A stretch of DNA of 64,000 nucleotides from JBCBKU01 sp965267475 (GCA_965267475.1 OZ254079.1:3472001-3536000), one strand, 5' to 3'; counted from the stretch's first letter, positions 1 through 9,910 are shown. The notes: generated by a model from the letters alone, not told the origin. Translations and numbers: made by a program.

Positions 1-1
1 T

Positions 2-1834
2 TCCGGTCTGGGTAATGACTACACGTTCCGGGGCACCGACGTCATCATTCGCACTGGCTGGGGCGACATCGAGATTTACGATCTGGCAACCGGAACGCAG
101 CGTCTTTTGCTTAACGGGACCGCGCGGCCGGATGGAACCCTGTTTGGCCTTGAGTCGGATACTGTCCTCGCTTCCAACGGCTCGCAAACTGTCATGGCTG
201 ACTACTCGGGTTCCGAGCCAGTAATTTACCGGGGCACGGTGGACCATCTGGGCAACCACATTGTCGGCGGTCCAAATGGGCGCTTTCGGCTGTTTCTTAA
301 CGGCGGCAATGTGCGATTGGTTGACCTTAGAGGCTATTCGCCTGGACCAGCGAACTGGGGCGAAGTCGTCTTTCGACGGGATGGGTCGGAAGAGGTTCGC
401 ATGACCGGTGCTGCCTTTTCCCCCGATGGGCGCACGGTTGCCATCGGCGACTCCGAAGGGCAGGTCCTGTTGCTGAATGTCGATGACGCCAGCGAGGCGG
501 CGGTTTTGCCCCATGAACGGCCCAGACGCTTCCAACTTGGTTTTCGCGATGTGTCGGGCTTTGCGTTCAATGAGGCCGGAACGCTGCTGATCACGGAGAA
601 CGATCAAGCAATCCGGGCCTTTCGCCTGCCTGCCGGGCCGGAAATGTTGCGGTTGGATGATCCATTCCACCCCGATTACGGCGGCGTCACAACTGTCGAT
701 ACGGCGATCCTTCCCGGTGGAGACCAGATTGCGGTGCTCAGATCCAATGGTCTTTCGGTAGTTAGTGCATCGGATGGCAGTGTTCTTTGGGAAGTGCCCG
801 GTCTAGACAATGCCCGAACCTTGCGAGCCAGTCCGGACGGAACCCGTCTGGCTATCGGCAGCGATCAGCAGATCCGGGTATTTGACGCCGCGACGGGTGC
901 TGTTGTCGCGCCCGGGCCGACCGGCTACGGTTTCGGGTCACTGGAGTATTCGCGCGATGGCAGCCAGCTTGTTGCGCATACGGTCTTTGGTTTCGTTTCG
1001 GTTGTCGATGCGAACACTGGCGTAAGCGGAGAGAGCTTTGGAGTCGATGAAAGCTCGGGCATTGCCGCTATCTCGCACCTTGCGGTGTTCTCCGCTGACG
1101 GTAAGAGAATCTATGCTTCAACCTCCAACGGTGTTGGGATCTTTGACGCAAATGATGGCGCGCTCGTCCACCATGTCGGTGGTATTGAAGGGTTTGACGG
1201 CGGGGTTTCCGGCATTGCTGCCCCCGACGTTGGGAATGAGTTTCTCGCGCTTTTCAGTAACGGCGTTGCCGCCATCGTAAGCGCCGAAAGCGGGGCCGTT
1301 CGCGTTCTGACAGAACAGGCGACGGCGCGTCCAGACCTGGTGAGCGATGTTAGCCGCGCACTGGATATATCAGACGACGGCCGTCTGGCCGCCGTTGGCG
1401 TGGGCACCAGTGTTCAGGTCTTTGACACTGCAACCGCGCAATTGGTTTCTGCCTCAGAATACGCCAATGAAGCGACGGATATGGAATTCATCAGCGGCGG
1501 GTCGCGCCTGCTGACTACCAATGCCGACGGAACGGCGCGGGTGGTAGATGCTTCTACGGGCGCGGAGATCCTGCGGTTTGACCACGACGCCGGTGTGCAA
1601 AGTTTTGCCTTGTCGGATGATGGCAACAGGCTGGCAACCGTTGATCGCGTCGGCTCGGTCCGGGTTTTCGACCTCAACGAAAACCGGGTGTTCGAGCTTT
1701 TGTGTGACGAGCGCACCGGGCGGAACCTGTCAACGGCGGAATGGCTCCGGCACTTTGGCACCGTCGATGGTCGTGAGGATACTTGCGACAACTGGCGCTC
1801 GGGGGGCGGTGAGATCTTCATCACAACGGAGTAA
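2..1834 (+). CDS. WD40 beta-propeller repeat protein (5' end outside window)
   Basis: The reading frame is open from base 2, so the gene starts before the window; the first internal start codon (TTG at 107) is not the real start. The visible 610 residues are a series of beta-propeller blades. They show recurring 'SPDG', 'SDDG' or 'SADG' turns followed by a strand and 'V.VFD..TG' (for example near 435, 830, 1090, 1370 and 1610), as in WD40 or PQQ-like propellers. The last 45 residues carry the 'GRNLSTAEW' segment with flanking cysteines often found at the end of bacterial WD40 effector or scaffold proteins. Such proteins often carry an N-terminal enzymatic domain (protease, TIR or kinase), which cannot be seen here. 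The role is probably protein-protein scaffolding. The gene is followed by about 1.1 kb of non-coding DNA and is not obviously in an operon with the next gene. Confidence 0.8.
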   Translation, partial: SGLGNDYTFRGTDVIIRTGWGDIEIYDLATGTQRLLLNGTARPDGTLFGLESDTVLASNGSQTVMADYSGSEPVIYRGTVDHLGNHIVGGPNGRFRLFLNGGNVRLVDLRGYSPGPANWGEVVFRRDGSEEVRMTGAAFSPDGRTVAIGDSEGQVLLLNVDDASEAAVLPHERPRRFQLGFRDVSGFAFNEAGTLLITENDQAIRAFRLPAGPEMLRLDDPFHPDYGGVTTVDTAILPGGDQIAVLRSNGLSVVSASDGSVLWEVPGLDNARTLRASPDGTRLAIGSDQQIRVFDAATGAVVAPGPTGYGFGSLEYSRDGSQLVAHTVFGFVSVVDANTGVSGESFGVDESSGIAAISHLAVFSADGKRIYASTSNGVGIFDANDGALVHHVGGIEGFDGGVSGIAAPDVGNEFLALFSNGVAAIVSAESGAVRVLTEQATARPDLVSDVSRALDISDDGRLAAVGVGTSVQVFDTATAQLVSASEYANEATDMEFISGGSRLLTTNADGTARVVDASTGAEILRFDHDAGVQSFALSDDGNRLATVDRVGSVRVFDLNENRVFELLCDERTGRNLSTAEWLRHFGTVDGREDTCDNWRSGGGEIFITTE

Positions 1835-2917
1835 GGCCGCTTGAAGTCGCAAAGGCCGGTTGAAGTGACGGGGCGCAGCAGTGGCGCGGACAGGGAACGT
1901 TGGGGCCTAGTGGTCCGCCCGATCGTAGTCTCAGACCACTTTTCGCCCAGCCCCCTGTGCCTGGGCCGCTGATCAAGGGTATCTCTAAAAGGGTTTCCGG
2001 AGATGGTGGGCGCACTTTGAGGGCCTGATGCGGCCCGGTGTGATTGCACTGCTTAAGTCAGAGGTTGACTACGCTCTGAACGTGCTTGGTCGTCGTGAAT
2101 CACTCCACATTGATACTTCTCGACGCAGCGTAGGAATAAGACACATGGTAGGCGTCGAAGGCAAATTGCGACCAAACCTTCCGGGTGGTTGCTCCGATGC
2201 CGTTTCGAGCTGTGCCGCGCATCGAACAAATGACTCAATGCGGGCCGTCATACAGGCGGTCTAGCAATGCCGCCGAAGGCGGCTCGGTCTGCAACCCGGA
2301 CTTTGATGTCTGACATCTCGCTGCACAGGTCTCGAGTGACCGCTTTTCCTTCCGCGCCACCGCGGTGAAGCCCATAGGCCCTTATGCTGCAACTGCAAAG
2401 GCTTGGGCTGGGTCACTGCCGCAAAGGGCTCAAAGCGGTCATCTGACGCTTTCCGTTGGGTTCTCGGTGCTCTAGTAGGCATTCCTATGGCGGCAATGCT
2501 GGAGATAGAAGACCTCAAGGTTGCCAAAGTCTAACTCGCTTTGCGGCCCTTACCTGTCATTGATCACCCCTCGCGCTTGCCGCAGTGCAGCCCGTCAAAG
2601 CCGCCATTCGCTGCAGGCGCAGAATCTGGGCGAAGCCAAACTCACACATCGCGGACTTACCAGCCGTCAGCGTTAGTAGGACCAGCGTCCGCATTCAGAA
2701 AGAGCCAACCGCTTGCTCCATGTCGGGCTCCTTGCCACACTGTTAGGGAGCAAAGCATCTACAAATCTAGGGGTACCTCAGAGGTGTTCAAAAGCGAGTG
2801 AAATTATGGTAGAGAACATGGATCAGAAACCAATCGCAGGTTGCGTCAAAACCGCACAAGCGATTTGAGAAGCGTCCTTTCGATGGAAATGTTTTTTGAG
2901 ACAAACGCAATTGGATC
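1835..2917. other. Long intergenic region, no convincing gene
   Basis: About 1.1 kb with only short overlapping frames that lack ribosome-binding sites and recognisable motifs. It holds one copy of a dispersed intergenic repeat (2592-2614, listed separately). The rest looks like degraded DNA, but no transposase or integrase remnant could be identified. The promoter of the 2918-7792 gene cluster must lie in its right part. Confidence 0.5.
2592..2614 (+). repeat. Dispersed intergenic repeat, copy 1
   Basis: This 23-base stretch has the core CAAAGCCGCCATTCGCTGC. Similar stretches, in the same orientation, are at 8166-8189 and 12622-12645, each in a long intergenic gap. From memory, related 'CGGCCATTCGCTGC' stretches are frequent between genes in Rhodobacteraceae. 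Function unknown. Confidence 0.5.
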
Positions 2918-3763
2918 GTGGGATTGACTAGAGCTATCATCTTGATCTTCGGGGCGTTCTCCCTACTGTCAGGACACACGACCTCGGCGAATGCCCAGGA
3001 GTATTCGTGTCTGAAGGGCGAGTTGGAGCGCGCAAGCCGGATTGAGAGCGCCGAGGAACTCAAAGAACTCGTGTACGCTGATCGTGGCGATCGGTGCGAG
3101 GGCTTTGTTTCGTTTTTTACCGGTGCAGTTGAAGACGATGCCGCGAGTTTCGATCTTCTTTCGTTTGGAAGAGGTGTATCCCGTGGGCTGCCAGCTGCTA
3201 CATTTTCGGTCCAAATTAATTTGAGCAATAGCCGTTTTGATGCGACGCTACCTGTCCAGATCGTTGCCCAATCCGTTGCGCAGGGCAGCAATTACCGCAT
3301 GGATACGTTTCTGTCTGACGCAGGGATTGATTGGCCGATGAACGATGTTTTCGACCGAGCAGTGTCCAAGGGAATTGTTGTATTCAATAATATTGGGCTC
3401 TTAGGATACCAGGTAGTTGAAGATATCAGGTTGTTTCACTCCGTCGACGTAACGTTTGAAGCACATGACGAAGCCGAAAAATTTGCCGACGCAAGGTATG
3501 AGCTGATCTTGCGCCCAAGAGGTGCCGCGTGGAACCGTCGGTACGAGCTTTGCAAAGTCGGTGAAGCCTGCTGCGATCTCGTCACCAATCCAACAATCGT
3601 GTCAGGAATTGAAGGCCATGCGGGCGCCTTTACCGTACGCGAGAATCCAACTGCGACGGGGACCTATTGTCTGGCCATAGAAGCAAGTTTCTGCCCCCCA
3701 AACTCCAATGCAAACGAGTGCGGAAAACCGGATGGCCGTGAGGTATTTTTCCTTCATTTCTGA
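2918..3763 (+). CDS. Secreted or periplasmic hypothetical protein
   Basis: A GTG-initiated frame of 281 residues. Residues 1-26 form a Sec signal peptide: Arg5, a hydrophobic core, then an 'ANA' cleavage site before 'QEYS'. The mature part is rich in cysteines (near residues 30, 58, 208-219, 247, 254 and 263), including a 'CKVGEACC' cluster, which fits disulfide bonding in the periplasm. No family is recognised. It is the first of three co-directional genes, with 6 bases to the next, so it is probably co-transcribed with the membrane protein and the trypsin-like protease downstream. It could be a substrate, regulator or partner of that protease; this is inference from position only. Confidence 0.6.
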   Translation: MGLTRAIILIFGAFSLLSGHTTSANAQEYSCLKGELERASRIESAEELKELVYADRGDRCEGFVSFFTGAVEDDAASFDLLSFGRGVSRGLPAATFSVQINLSNSRFDATLPVQIVAQSVAQGSNYRMDTFLSDAGIDWPMNDVFDRAVSKGIVVFNNIGLLGYQVVEDIRLFHSVDVTFEAHDEAEKFADARYELILRPRGAAWNRRYELCKVGEACCDLVTNPTIVSGIEGHAGAFTVRENPTATGTYCLAIEASFCPPNSNANECGKPDGREVFFLHF

Positions 3764-3769
3764 TCAATA

Positions 3770-4867
3770 ATGACGACCGAAGATCAAATAAAACCACCTG
3801 AACCGACCACTGACGGGGCTGAGCTCGTCCGCTTTCTCGAGAAATGGAAGGCGGAGCAGGATGAAAAAAGCGCTCGAGAATCTGTCAAGCGTGAACGGCG
3901 CTCGCGCCAATTGCAGCGGTTTTGGGTCTGGAGCATAGTCAGCGGCGTTTTTCTACTAGGGCTGATTGTATACGTGCCGTGGCCGGTTCGAATGATGGTG
4001 GAAGTCGATTTGCAGACTTCGGTATTTTCCGGCCGCCTTGCGGAGAAAGCGACACTGCGTACTCCCGTCGTATTTGATGGCGACATCGTGATTGACGGAG
4101 CTTCGGCCGTCTCAGTTCGCTCCCCAAATCTGACCTGTGCTGACGCTAGTAGCTTGCAGATATCAGATGGTTCGGGCGATCTACTTGAACTGGTCATGCA
4201 ACGCAATGCGACGATCACACTATCGCGCGATCCTTCGACATTAGTGATCGCAGTCTCCGGTCCAGAAAACAGCAACTTCGAGCCATTTGCCGTAAGGGCA
4301 ATGCTCGGAGCGTTCGCTGACGGAACCGGATTGGAGCTGAACGATACCTGTGAAGCGACCAAACAAGCGGAAGTTCTGGACCCGCAAAGCCTTTTGGCTG
4401 CAAAAGTCGCGCCTCACGAACAATTGCAGATCACTTTCTTCGGAGTGTCCGCAGTTGACGCCAACACCCTCCCACTTCAGGAAATCAGTTTTGACTGGCC
4501 GACCAGCAGCGCGACGTCACAGTGGAATTCCGGAATTCATGCGGGAACAGTCAGACTTCTCAGCACAGGTGAGGAATATGAACTTAAGAGAGGTTACGGT
4601 CTCTACTTCTCAGGTCTCACGACCAGCTGGATGAACTTGGGGTCTGATGATCTCCTAAATGTTGTGGCGACATTTTCGACCGATGATGTGCAGATTGCGT
4701 TTCCGGGCGAAGAAGCTAGTTCGATACGACCCACAATATTTGAACGCTTTTTGGCATTTGGGGAGGCAAAAGCTGCCTGGGCACTGCTGACGGGATATCT
4801 CGCAGTTCTGGCCGCCATCTATGCTCGGATGTCGAATTACTTCGGGAAAAGACCGGAGGACAAATAG
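3770..4867 (+). CDS. Bitopic membrane protein of unknown function
   Basis: 365 residues. A charged, probably helical N-terminal segment (residues 20-50, rich in Lys, Arg and Glu) is followed by a transmembrane helix at about 51-71. A mostly beta, presumably periplasmic domain of about 260 residues comes next, then a second hydrophobic helix at about 335-354 and a short basic tail. No known family is recognised. The ATG lies 6 bases after the preceding stop codon, and its Shine-Dalgarno sequence is poor, which suggests translational coupling. Its position between a secreted protein and a secreted protease suggests an envelope-anchored complex. The topology is read from hydrophobicity only. Confidence 0.6.
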   Translation: MTTEDQIKPPEPTTDGAELVRFLEKWKAEQDEKSARESVKRERRSRQLQRFWVWSIVSGVFLLGLIVYVPWPVRMMVEVDLQTSVFSGRLAEKATLRTPVVFDGDIVIDGASAVSVRSPNLTCADASSLQISDGSGDLLELVMQRNATITLSRDPSTLVIAVSGPENSNFEPFAVRAMLGAFADGTGLELNDTCEATKQAEVLDPQSLLAAKVAPHEQLQITFFGVSAVDANTLPLQEISFDWPTSSATSQWNSGIHAGTVRLLSTGEEYELKRGYGLYFSGLTTSWMNLGSDDLLNVVATFSTDDVQIAFPGEEASSIRPTIFERFLAFGEAKAAWALLTGYLAVLAAIYARMSNYFGKRPEDK

Positions 4868-4885
4868 ATATAGGAGGACGCACTC

Positions 4886-7792
4886 ATGCGAGTCCAATAT
4901 TCAAAGAAAATACACTTCTTCATTTCATGTTTGTCAGTACTTCTGATCCAATTTGCATCCCATCCTGCGCAGGCGCAAACCCACAGGGACGTAATTAACG
5001 GTCCGTTTCGTGCCCTCACGGTGGCCATCCAGAGCGAGGAGAATGGCTTTGGCCTCATCGTTGAAAGCAACGAACAAAGCATCATTGTAGTGACCGCAAA
5101 GCATTTGCTCCCAGAGCCGGGCGGTGAGGACACCGTCGGGATCGCTACCTTCACAGGTTCCTCAGACGTCGAAGTACCCCTTCGACGCATTCCTGAATTG
5201 GAGACAGACAGCGATTTTGTTTTCCTCATTGGAGCAAGACCGGAAAGATCGCTCCCTTTGGCCTGCACGCAAAGTTCCGACGCCACAATCCCCGGCAGCG
5301 CTGCTTGGCTCATCGCTTCTCCGAGCTCCGCCGACAATCCATGGCAAGCATCTGACGTGACGGGCCAAATCAAATCACTATATAATAATTCGTTCTTTAC
5401 GTTTGAATCTCTCGGAAACACGATGGTTTCAGGAGCTTCTGGTGGCCCCGTTGTCGGCGACGCAGGTGTATTCGGAATTGCGTCAGAGGCCGGAGCTGGG
5501 CAGGGGTTCGCGGTTCCAATCTGGGACATCGTCACAACCGGTAGAAAAGCTGGTCTGGAATTCAATCACCTCCGTGCCTGTCAGCGCCCCTTACCGCCGC
5601 GAGAAACTGCTTTTGAGTGTCTGGGCGCTCAAGCGCCAACTTGCTTTGCAGACCTCGCACTCCAGACCGCGGCATCAAATCCACAGGATAGTCTCTATTC
5701 TCTGGTGTCGACGTTGTCGGCCCAAATGCTGAGCGCAGATGCCGCATTGCACGCGGCGAGAAGCATCGGCCAGAAAGAAAGCCGAGCCGCGCAACTCGCG
5801 GAAATCTCTTGGATTTTTGCCAACAATGGCCAGATGTCCCGCGCGAAAGGCGCGCGTGAGGAAGTCGTCATAGAATTCGGCGAATCTTCTAAAGAATTGA
5901 TTTCGGCCTTCACCAAATTTCGCCTGTTCTCGCTCGACGGTACCGGGTTCGATGATAGAGCGCTGGCGACACTCGGTTCCGCAATTGGAACCCTCAGTTT
6001 GAATGAACAGTTCCTGGCGCGCGCAGAAATCGCAATGCTATCGATCGCCTACGGCTATGACTCCCTTGCGCATGAGCAATTTTCGAGGATGACCAGCATT
6101 GCGGCGGTGCTAGAGCGGTGCGATGGATGGCAAGATTTTGCATTCGAGTTGCGGGATATCGCCAAAGATCTCGTTCAGAGCCACGCGCTTCAGCTCAACG
6201 TCGACGAGGCCCTGAAAATCGTCAATCAGTTCAAGGCGCATTGTGAACCATGGATGGAGTCTTACACATTTGTTCGCGTCGCGGAAGGTGTTACAGAAGC
6301 CTATTGCGCCCGCGACGGCGTCACGATCGCAAATTGCATGCGAGTACTCGAACTGGCGCACACGAATGCGAATGACTGGCTCTATTCGACGCCGCCAAAG
6401 ATTAAAGGCGTCGTAGAGACCTACAACGGACAACGCAATGCTCTGGCGGTTTCCGAAGCACTCGTGGGCCTGATGAAAGCGCGGTTGGCTGAGCTGGGCC
6501 CCGATCATGATGACCTCAGATGGATCAGATACCAAACTGCCGACACCCTTGCTCGATTGGGTGAAGTCCTAAACGCGGAAAAGTGGTACGTGAATGATCC
6601 AGTAGCGGAACGCGCCCGAATGTCTGCAAGTATGTGGCGAGAAGCACTTCAGGTATTGCAGGGCAAGCCCCCGGGAGACTCAATCAACACTGACCAACTT
6701 CAGAAGATCGTGAGAGGTCAGTTAATCGCTGGTTTCGCGCAAGACGCGGCGGGGTCTGCCGCAGAATTGCTTGATGGCTTGATAGATGACGAAGTTAAGA
6801 CCGCCTTGATGAATGACGCCATCAAGGAAATTGTTTGGGACGGTGTCACCGCCAGAATTCCATCGGTTGATGCAGCGCTTGATAGCGAAAATGCGCTTCT
6901 GATTGGCGTCGAAGTGCCCATGGCAGTTGCGGAATTCGCTTTCCAGTCCGGCGACAGAACGTTGGGCGAAGAGGCTTTGGATCTGGCATTGGACATCATT
7001 CTAGGCCGCTCGCCGCCACATATTCTCGGTGGCCAATTTGATGATGTCGTCCGCGCTGCCAATGCACTCGATGGCTGGAAGAGATTCGATGCAAAAATGG
7101 CCATTAATCGCAATATGTCGGAGCGGCTTTTCGAGGGATTGGATGAATATGACGCGAAGATTGCTGCCGCCCAAGTTCTTTACACGTTCTCAAGTGTTGC
7201 GGCAGCGGACGAATTGGTCACGAGCCTCGAGCACTTTGGCTGGGACCGCGAACGCGACCTGGCTCTTTCGCGCAGCGTTGGTCTTGTGCGTGAGAATCGG
7301 ATTGGCGAAACCTTTGAATTTTTTGCTTCAACTTTGCCCAATAATGAACCACCCGATCTGATCGATGCTCTAATTGAAAGGAATTTTTTTGTAGCCGCGC
7401 TAGAACTGATCCAGGGCGGCGCGGTGTACGAAGGAGAAAGCGAAAGGAACTATGGATTGGTCGGGCTTGCCAGAGCTGCGGCAGAGGCAGGAAAATACGA
7501 TATTGCGCGGGAAGCTGCCAATCTGTTGGTCCAAGATGCACCTGATCTGCAGGCCAAAGCTCTGAAGGGAATCCCATACGGCATGGTCCTGCGCGAAGCA
7601 TATTTCGATGCCGCGGCGGCTCTCATTCACGAGGTGCCAAACGAGGATTCGGATTGGATTCGTCAAGTAGTTGCGGAAAAATTGCTCGCAGAAGGACAAC
7701 TTCGCACAGCAGTCGAGGTTATCAACTCGGCTCAGGATGCGAAGGTCCTGGTTGAGGGATACTTAGCGGTCGGATTCTCCCTACTTCGGTAG
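4886..7792 (+). CDS. Secreted trypsin-like serine protease with long helical repeat domain
   Basis: 968 residues with a strong ribosome-binding site (TAGGAGGA) before ATG. A signal peptide at residues 1-31 ends 'AQAQ'. Residues 35-225 form a chymotrypsin-fold protease: His73 in 'VVTAKHLL', Asp110 in 'DSDFVFL' and Ser185 in 'SGASGGPV', followed by the typical 'GVFGIASEAG...GFAVPI' substrate-pocket strand. All three catalytic residues are present. The remaining ~720 residues are Ala/Leu/Glu-rich helical repeats resembling a TPR or alpha-solenoid array, probably for recognising partners. Plain DegP proteases are about 450-500 residues with PDZ domains; none is visible here. It is the last gene of the 2918-7792 cluster. 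The activity is well supported; the target is unknown. Confidence 0.8.
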   Translation: MRVQYSKKIHFFISCLSVLLIQFASHPAQAQTHRDVINGPFRALTVAIQSEENGFGLIVESNEQSIIVVTAKHLLPEPGGEDTVGIATFTGSSDVEVPLRRIPELETDSDFVFLIGARPERSLPLACTQSSDATIPGSAAWLIASPSSADNPWQASDVTGQIKSLYNNSFFTFESLGNTMVSGASGGPVVGDAGVFGIASEAGAGQGFAVPIWDIVTTGRKAGLEFNHLRACQRPLPPRETAFECLGAQAPTCFADLALQTAASNPQDSLYSLVSTLSAQMLSADAALHAARSIGQKESRAAQLAEISWIFANNGQMSRAKGAREEVVIEFGESSKELISAFTKFRLFSLDGTGFDDRALATLGSAIGTLSLNEQFLARAEIAMLSIAYGYDSLAHEQFSRMTSIAAVLERCDGWQDFAFELRDIAKDLVQSHALQLNVDEALKIVNQFKAHCEPWMESYTFVRVAEGVTEAYCARDGVTIANCMRVLELAHTNANDWLYSTPPKIKGVVETYNGQRNALAVSEALVGLMKARLAELGPDHDDLRWIRYQTADTLARLGEVLNAEKWYVNDPVAERARMSASMWREALQVLQGKPPGDSINTDQLQKIVRGQLIAGFAQDAAGSAAELLDGLIDDEVKTALMNDAIKEIVWDGVTARIPSVDAALDSENALLIGVEVPMAVAEFAFQSGDRTLGEEALDLALDIILGRSPPHILGGQFDDVVRAANALDGWKRFDAKMAINRNMSERLFEGLDEYDAKIAAAQVLYTFSSVAAADELVTSLEHFGWDRERDLALSRSVGLVRENRIGETFEFFASTLPNNEPPDLIDALIERNFFVAALELIQGGAVYEGESERNYGLVGLARAAAEAGKYDIAREAANLLVQDAPDLQAKALKGIPYGMVLREAYFDAAAALIHEVPNEDSDWIRQVVAEKLLAEGQLRTAVEVINSAQDAKVLVEGYLAVGFSLLR

Positions 7793-8235
7793 TTGTTTCT
7801 CCAAATTTAGATCATTTAGTCGGTACTACGCATTAAAGACGACATGTCGATTTCGCTAGCTGGCACCCCGATGAATTGATCGGTGGTCGCGTGAAGGAGA
7901 GCGGAACTTGTTGGCGAAGATGTGAATTTGTTGGGCGCTCTTCAAGTTGCGCTACTATTTTGCCGTGCCCATTCGTCGGCGTTGCTGGTGTAGCGAATGT
8001 CCGTATCCCCCCGTACAAATAAAATTCTGCGGCAGTGGCACTGGTCACAAAGGGCTCGAACCCGACCTCGGTGCCACCGCAGCATGTGTGACGGCGAGGT
8101 GCCATGGCCCTTCGAGGACGGCCCAGATCTGCCGTTCAATCAGAACTGCCAACACTGAGGTGCGGCCGGTCAAACCGGCCATTCGCCGCAACGTCAAACT
8201 GCCATTCCCAGCCCTTATATCCAGCAAGAATCATT
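7793..8235. other. Intergenic region between convergent gene clusters
   Basis: 440 bases between the stop of the protease gene (+) and the stop of the SIR2 gene (-). No plausible gene is present. It carries copy 2 of the dispersed repeat (8166-8189). Transcription terminators for both clusters would be expected here, but no clear stem with a T-run was found. Confidence 0.45.
8166..8189 (+). repeat. Dispersed intergenic repeat, copy 2
   Basis: This stretch contains CAAACCGGCCATTCGCCGC, which matches copy 1 at 16 of 19 core positions. It lies immediately beyond the 3' end of the SIR2 operon. Confidence 0.5.
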
Positions 8236-9123
8236 CTATTTTTGATCAGCTGCCAACTGACATATCCTATAAAGTGTCTCCGGAATGCCGGTGTCAAAAT
8301 CACCAACGACCTTTGAGAACACGCCTCTACGCTCCCACATCGGTATCCGTCTGTCTCCGGCGGTGGTGATCCGATAACCCCAATAGTTCTCTCGATACGC
8401 AAACTCATTCCGACGGTTGACACGCGACATTATCCTCTTCAATCGATCATCAGCGCCGGAAACCCCAACAAAAATACAGAATCTTGTGCTAAATAGATGC
8501 TCTAGTATGTGTTCCCAATTCGAATTTTTCGCTCTGCTATATTGCCTTTTGGTCAACACGATGGCATCGCTGGCGGTATGCGCGCTACTTGGATGAGGTA
8601 GGAAGCCGTGCGGATGGTAAATGTTGACATCTGCCTTCTCCCAAATCTGACTTTCTCTAGTTATTGGCCGGACAATCAAACCGTCCTTAGCATAGTAGTT
8701 TTCCAGTAGGCTGTCGTAGTTAAAAGTGACGATGCTGTCGATCTTCCCTCGCATGGAAGACGTACCCATGGCGCAAATTGAGCGAAGCGTTTCGTTGGAT
8801 CTGAGGAATTTCTCATCTAACGGCGGTACAGGATTTCCGTAAAGACCATTTGCAACGGCCAGTTTTAGCTTGTCTTCGTCCGAACCAAAATGCGTATCAA
8901 GAATGTCTTGAGCCCATTGCTCATAATCAGCTTGCTCTGGGATTCTATGTCCGACACCTGCATTCTCCAGGCCAGATAAAAGATCCCGCCAATTTGGCAG
9001 GCGGTAGAACATAGATAGCCCCGCGCCCAGGACTAGCAAAACACTGCCTCTCTGAAGCTTAAGAGCAGTCTGTCTCAGGGCTTCGTCTGTATTCCAGCTT
9101 AGCTTGTGTGGCCATGCAGACAT
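8236..9123 (-). CDS. SIR2-like NAD-binding protein (probable NADase effector)
   Basis: 295 residues consisting essentially of one SIR2 Rossmann domain. Visible motifs are 'VLGAGLS' (Gly33-Ser37, NAD phosphate loop), 'TFNYDSLLE' (Asn135 and Asp137), 'IYHPHGFL' with the candidate catalytic His172 before Gly173, and 'FVGVSGADDRLKRIM' near residue 219. The four zinc-binding cysteines of deacetylase sirtuins are absent. This pattern is that of the SIR2-like domains used as NAD-depleting effectors in bacterial defence (ThsA of Thoeris, DSR, SIR2-HerA, short-pAgo SIR2 systems). It is the last gene of a four-gene minus-strand operon, 10 bases after the preceding stop. NADase function is inferred from family membership. 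No extra sensor domain is fused, so sensing must come from partner genes. Confidence 0.85.
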   Translation of the reverse strand: MSAWPHKLSWNTDEALRQTALKLQRGSVLLVLGAGLSMFYRLPNWRDLLSGLENAGVGHRIPEQADYEQWAQDILDTHFGSDEDKLKLAVANGLYGNPVPPLDEKFLRSNETLRSICAMGTSSMRGKIDSIVTFNYDSLLENYYAKDGLIVRPITRESQIWEKADVNIYHPHGFLPHPSSAHTASDAIVLTKRQYSRAKNSNWEHILEHLFSTRFCIFVGVSGADDRLKRIMSRVNRRNEFAYRENYWGYRITTAGDRRIPMWERRGVFSKVVGDFDTGIPETLYRICQLAADQK

Positions 9124-9133
9124 TTAGATGCAT

Positions 9134-9910
9134 TCACAAGTAAAAATCGTTTTCATTCAGGTATCTCAAGCAATCCTCGGCCCTGCCTACAAAAAACTCC
9201 TCGGGACCCTCTTGAGTGGCCGACTGACGATCATCTCGAAATTCATCGAATGATGTGCTGAACCTCTCCCCCAGCGAAACCGCAAGGTAACCGCGATTAC
9301 TCAACCTTATAGATTCAACTTCCAAACCATCTCTCCTGTCCCTAAGGCCTAAGTATGTAGGTGTTAGGAACCTGAAAAGACCCCTAAACGTTTCCGAATT
9401 TGCTAGGTCGTTTCCATCAAAATCCATTTTTTCAAGATCTTGCCCATCAGGCACAAAACGTGCCCGGACTGTTGTCATCGCGTAGTCGTTGTAGCCTTGC
9501 TCTAGCAAGTGTTTTGCCAATCCCGCAACGTTAATTTGCCTGGTAATCAGCTTGGGGTTCAGGTTGGCCAGTGTCTTTGACACCAGATGCCCAACAACAA
9601 GTCGGCTTGTCGCCAGTAATACGATCGTTCCGGTCAGTTCATTTACTCGATAGAGAATTTCGTACCGAAACGGGCCAGCACTTCTATTTTCGGCACGCAA
9701 AATTTTATGGAGAGGCGTGATTGGATCGTGTGAAACAAATTTCATGCGATGCCAGGGAGACCTTTTTTCACCTACTTGGTACCTGGCCACAGTTTCGACT
9801 TCCGCGGCTCTTGTCAGTTCGGACATCCACTTTGCATCAAGGTCGCCGCCCTGAATTGGCGATAGCTCTGTACCACCCCATCTGAAGATATTCCCGTGAA
9901 AAATCGACAT
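9134..9910 (-). CDS. Hypothetical protein, third gene of the SIR2/metallopeptidase operon
   Basis: 258 residues when started at the ATG at 9910. That ATG overlaps the stop codon of the upstream gene (TGATG), the usual sign of translational coupling, and is preferred over a start 42 bases further upstream. No family is recognised. The sequence looks like a soluble mixed alpha/beta protein with a beta-rich first half ('FRYEILYRVNELTGTIVLL'), a basic stretch and an acidic C-terminus. Sandwiched between a putative metallopeptidase and a SIR2 protein, it is a candidate sensor, adaptor or inhibitor of the effector. That role is inferred from position only. Confidence 0.65.
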   Translation of the reverse strand: MSIFHGNIFRWGGTELSPIQGGDLDAKWMSELTRAAEVETVARYQVGEKRSPWHRMKFVSHDPITPLHKILRAENRSAGPFRYEILYRVNELTGTIVLLATSRLVVGHLVSKTLANLNPKLITRQINVAGLAKHLLEQGYNDYAMTTVRARFVPDGQDLEKMDFDGNDLANSETFRGLFRFLTPTYLGLRDRRDGLEVESIRLSNRGYLAVSLGERFSTSFDEFRDDRQSATQEGPEEFFVGRAEDCLRYLNENDFYL

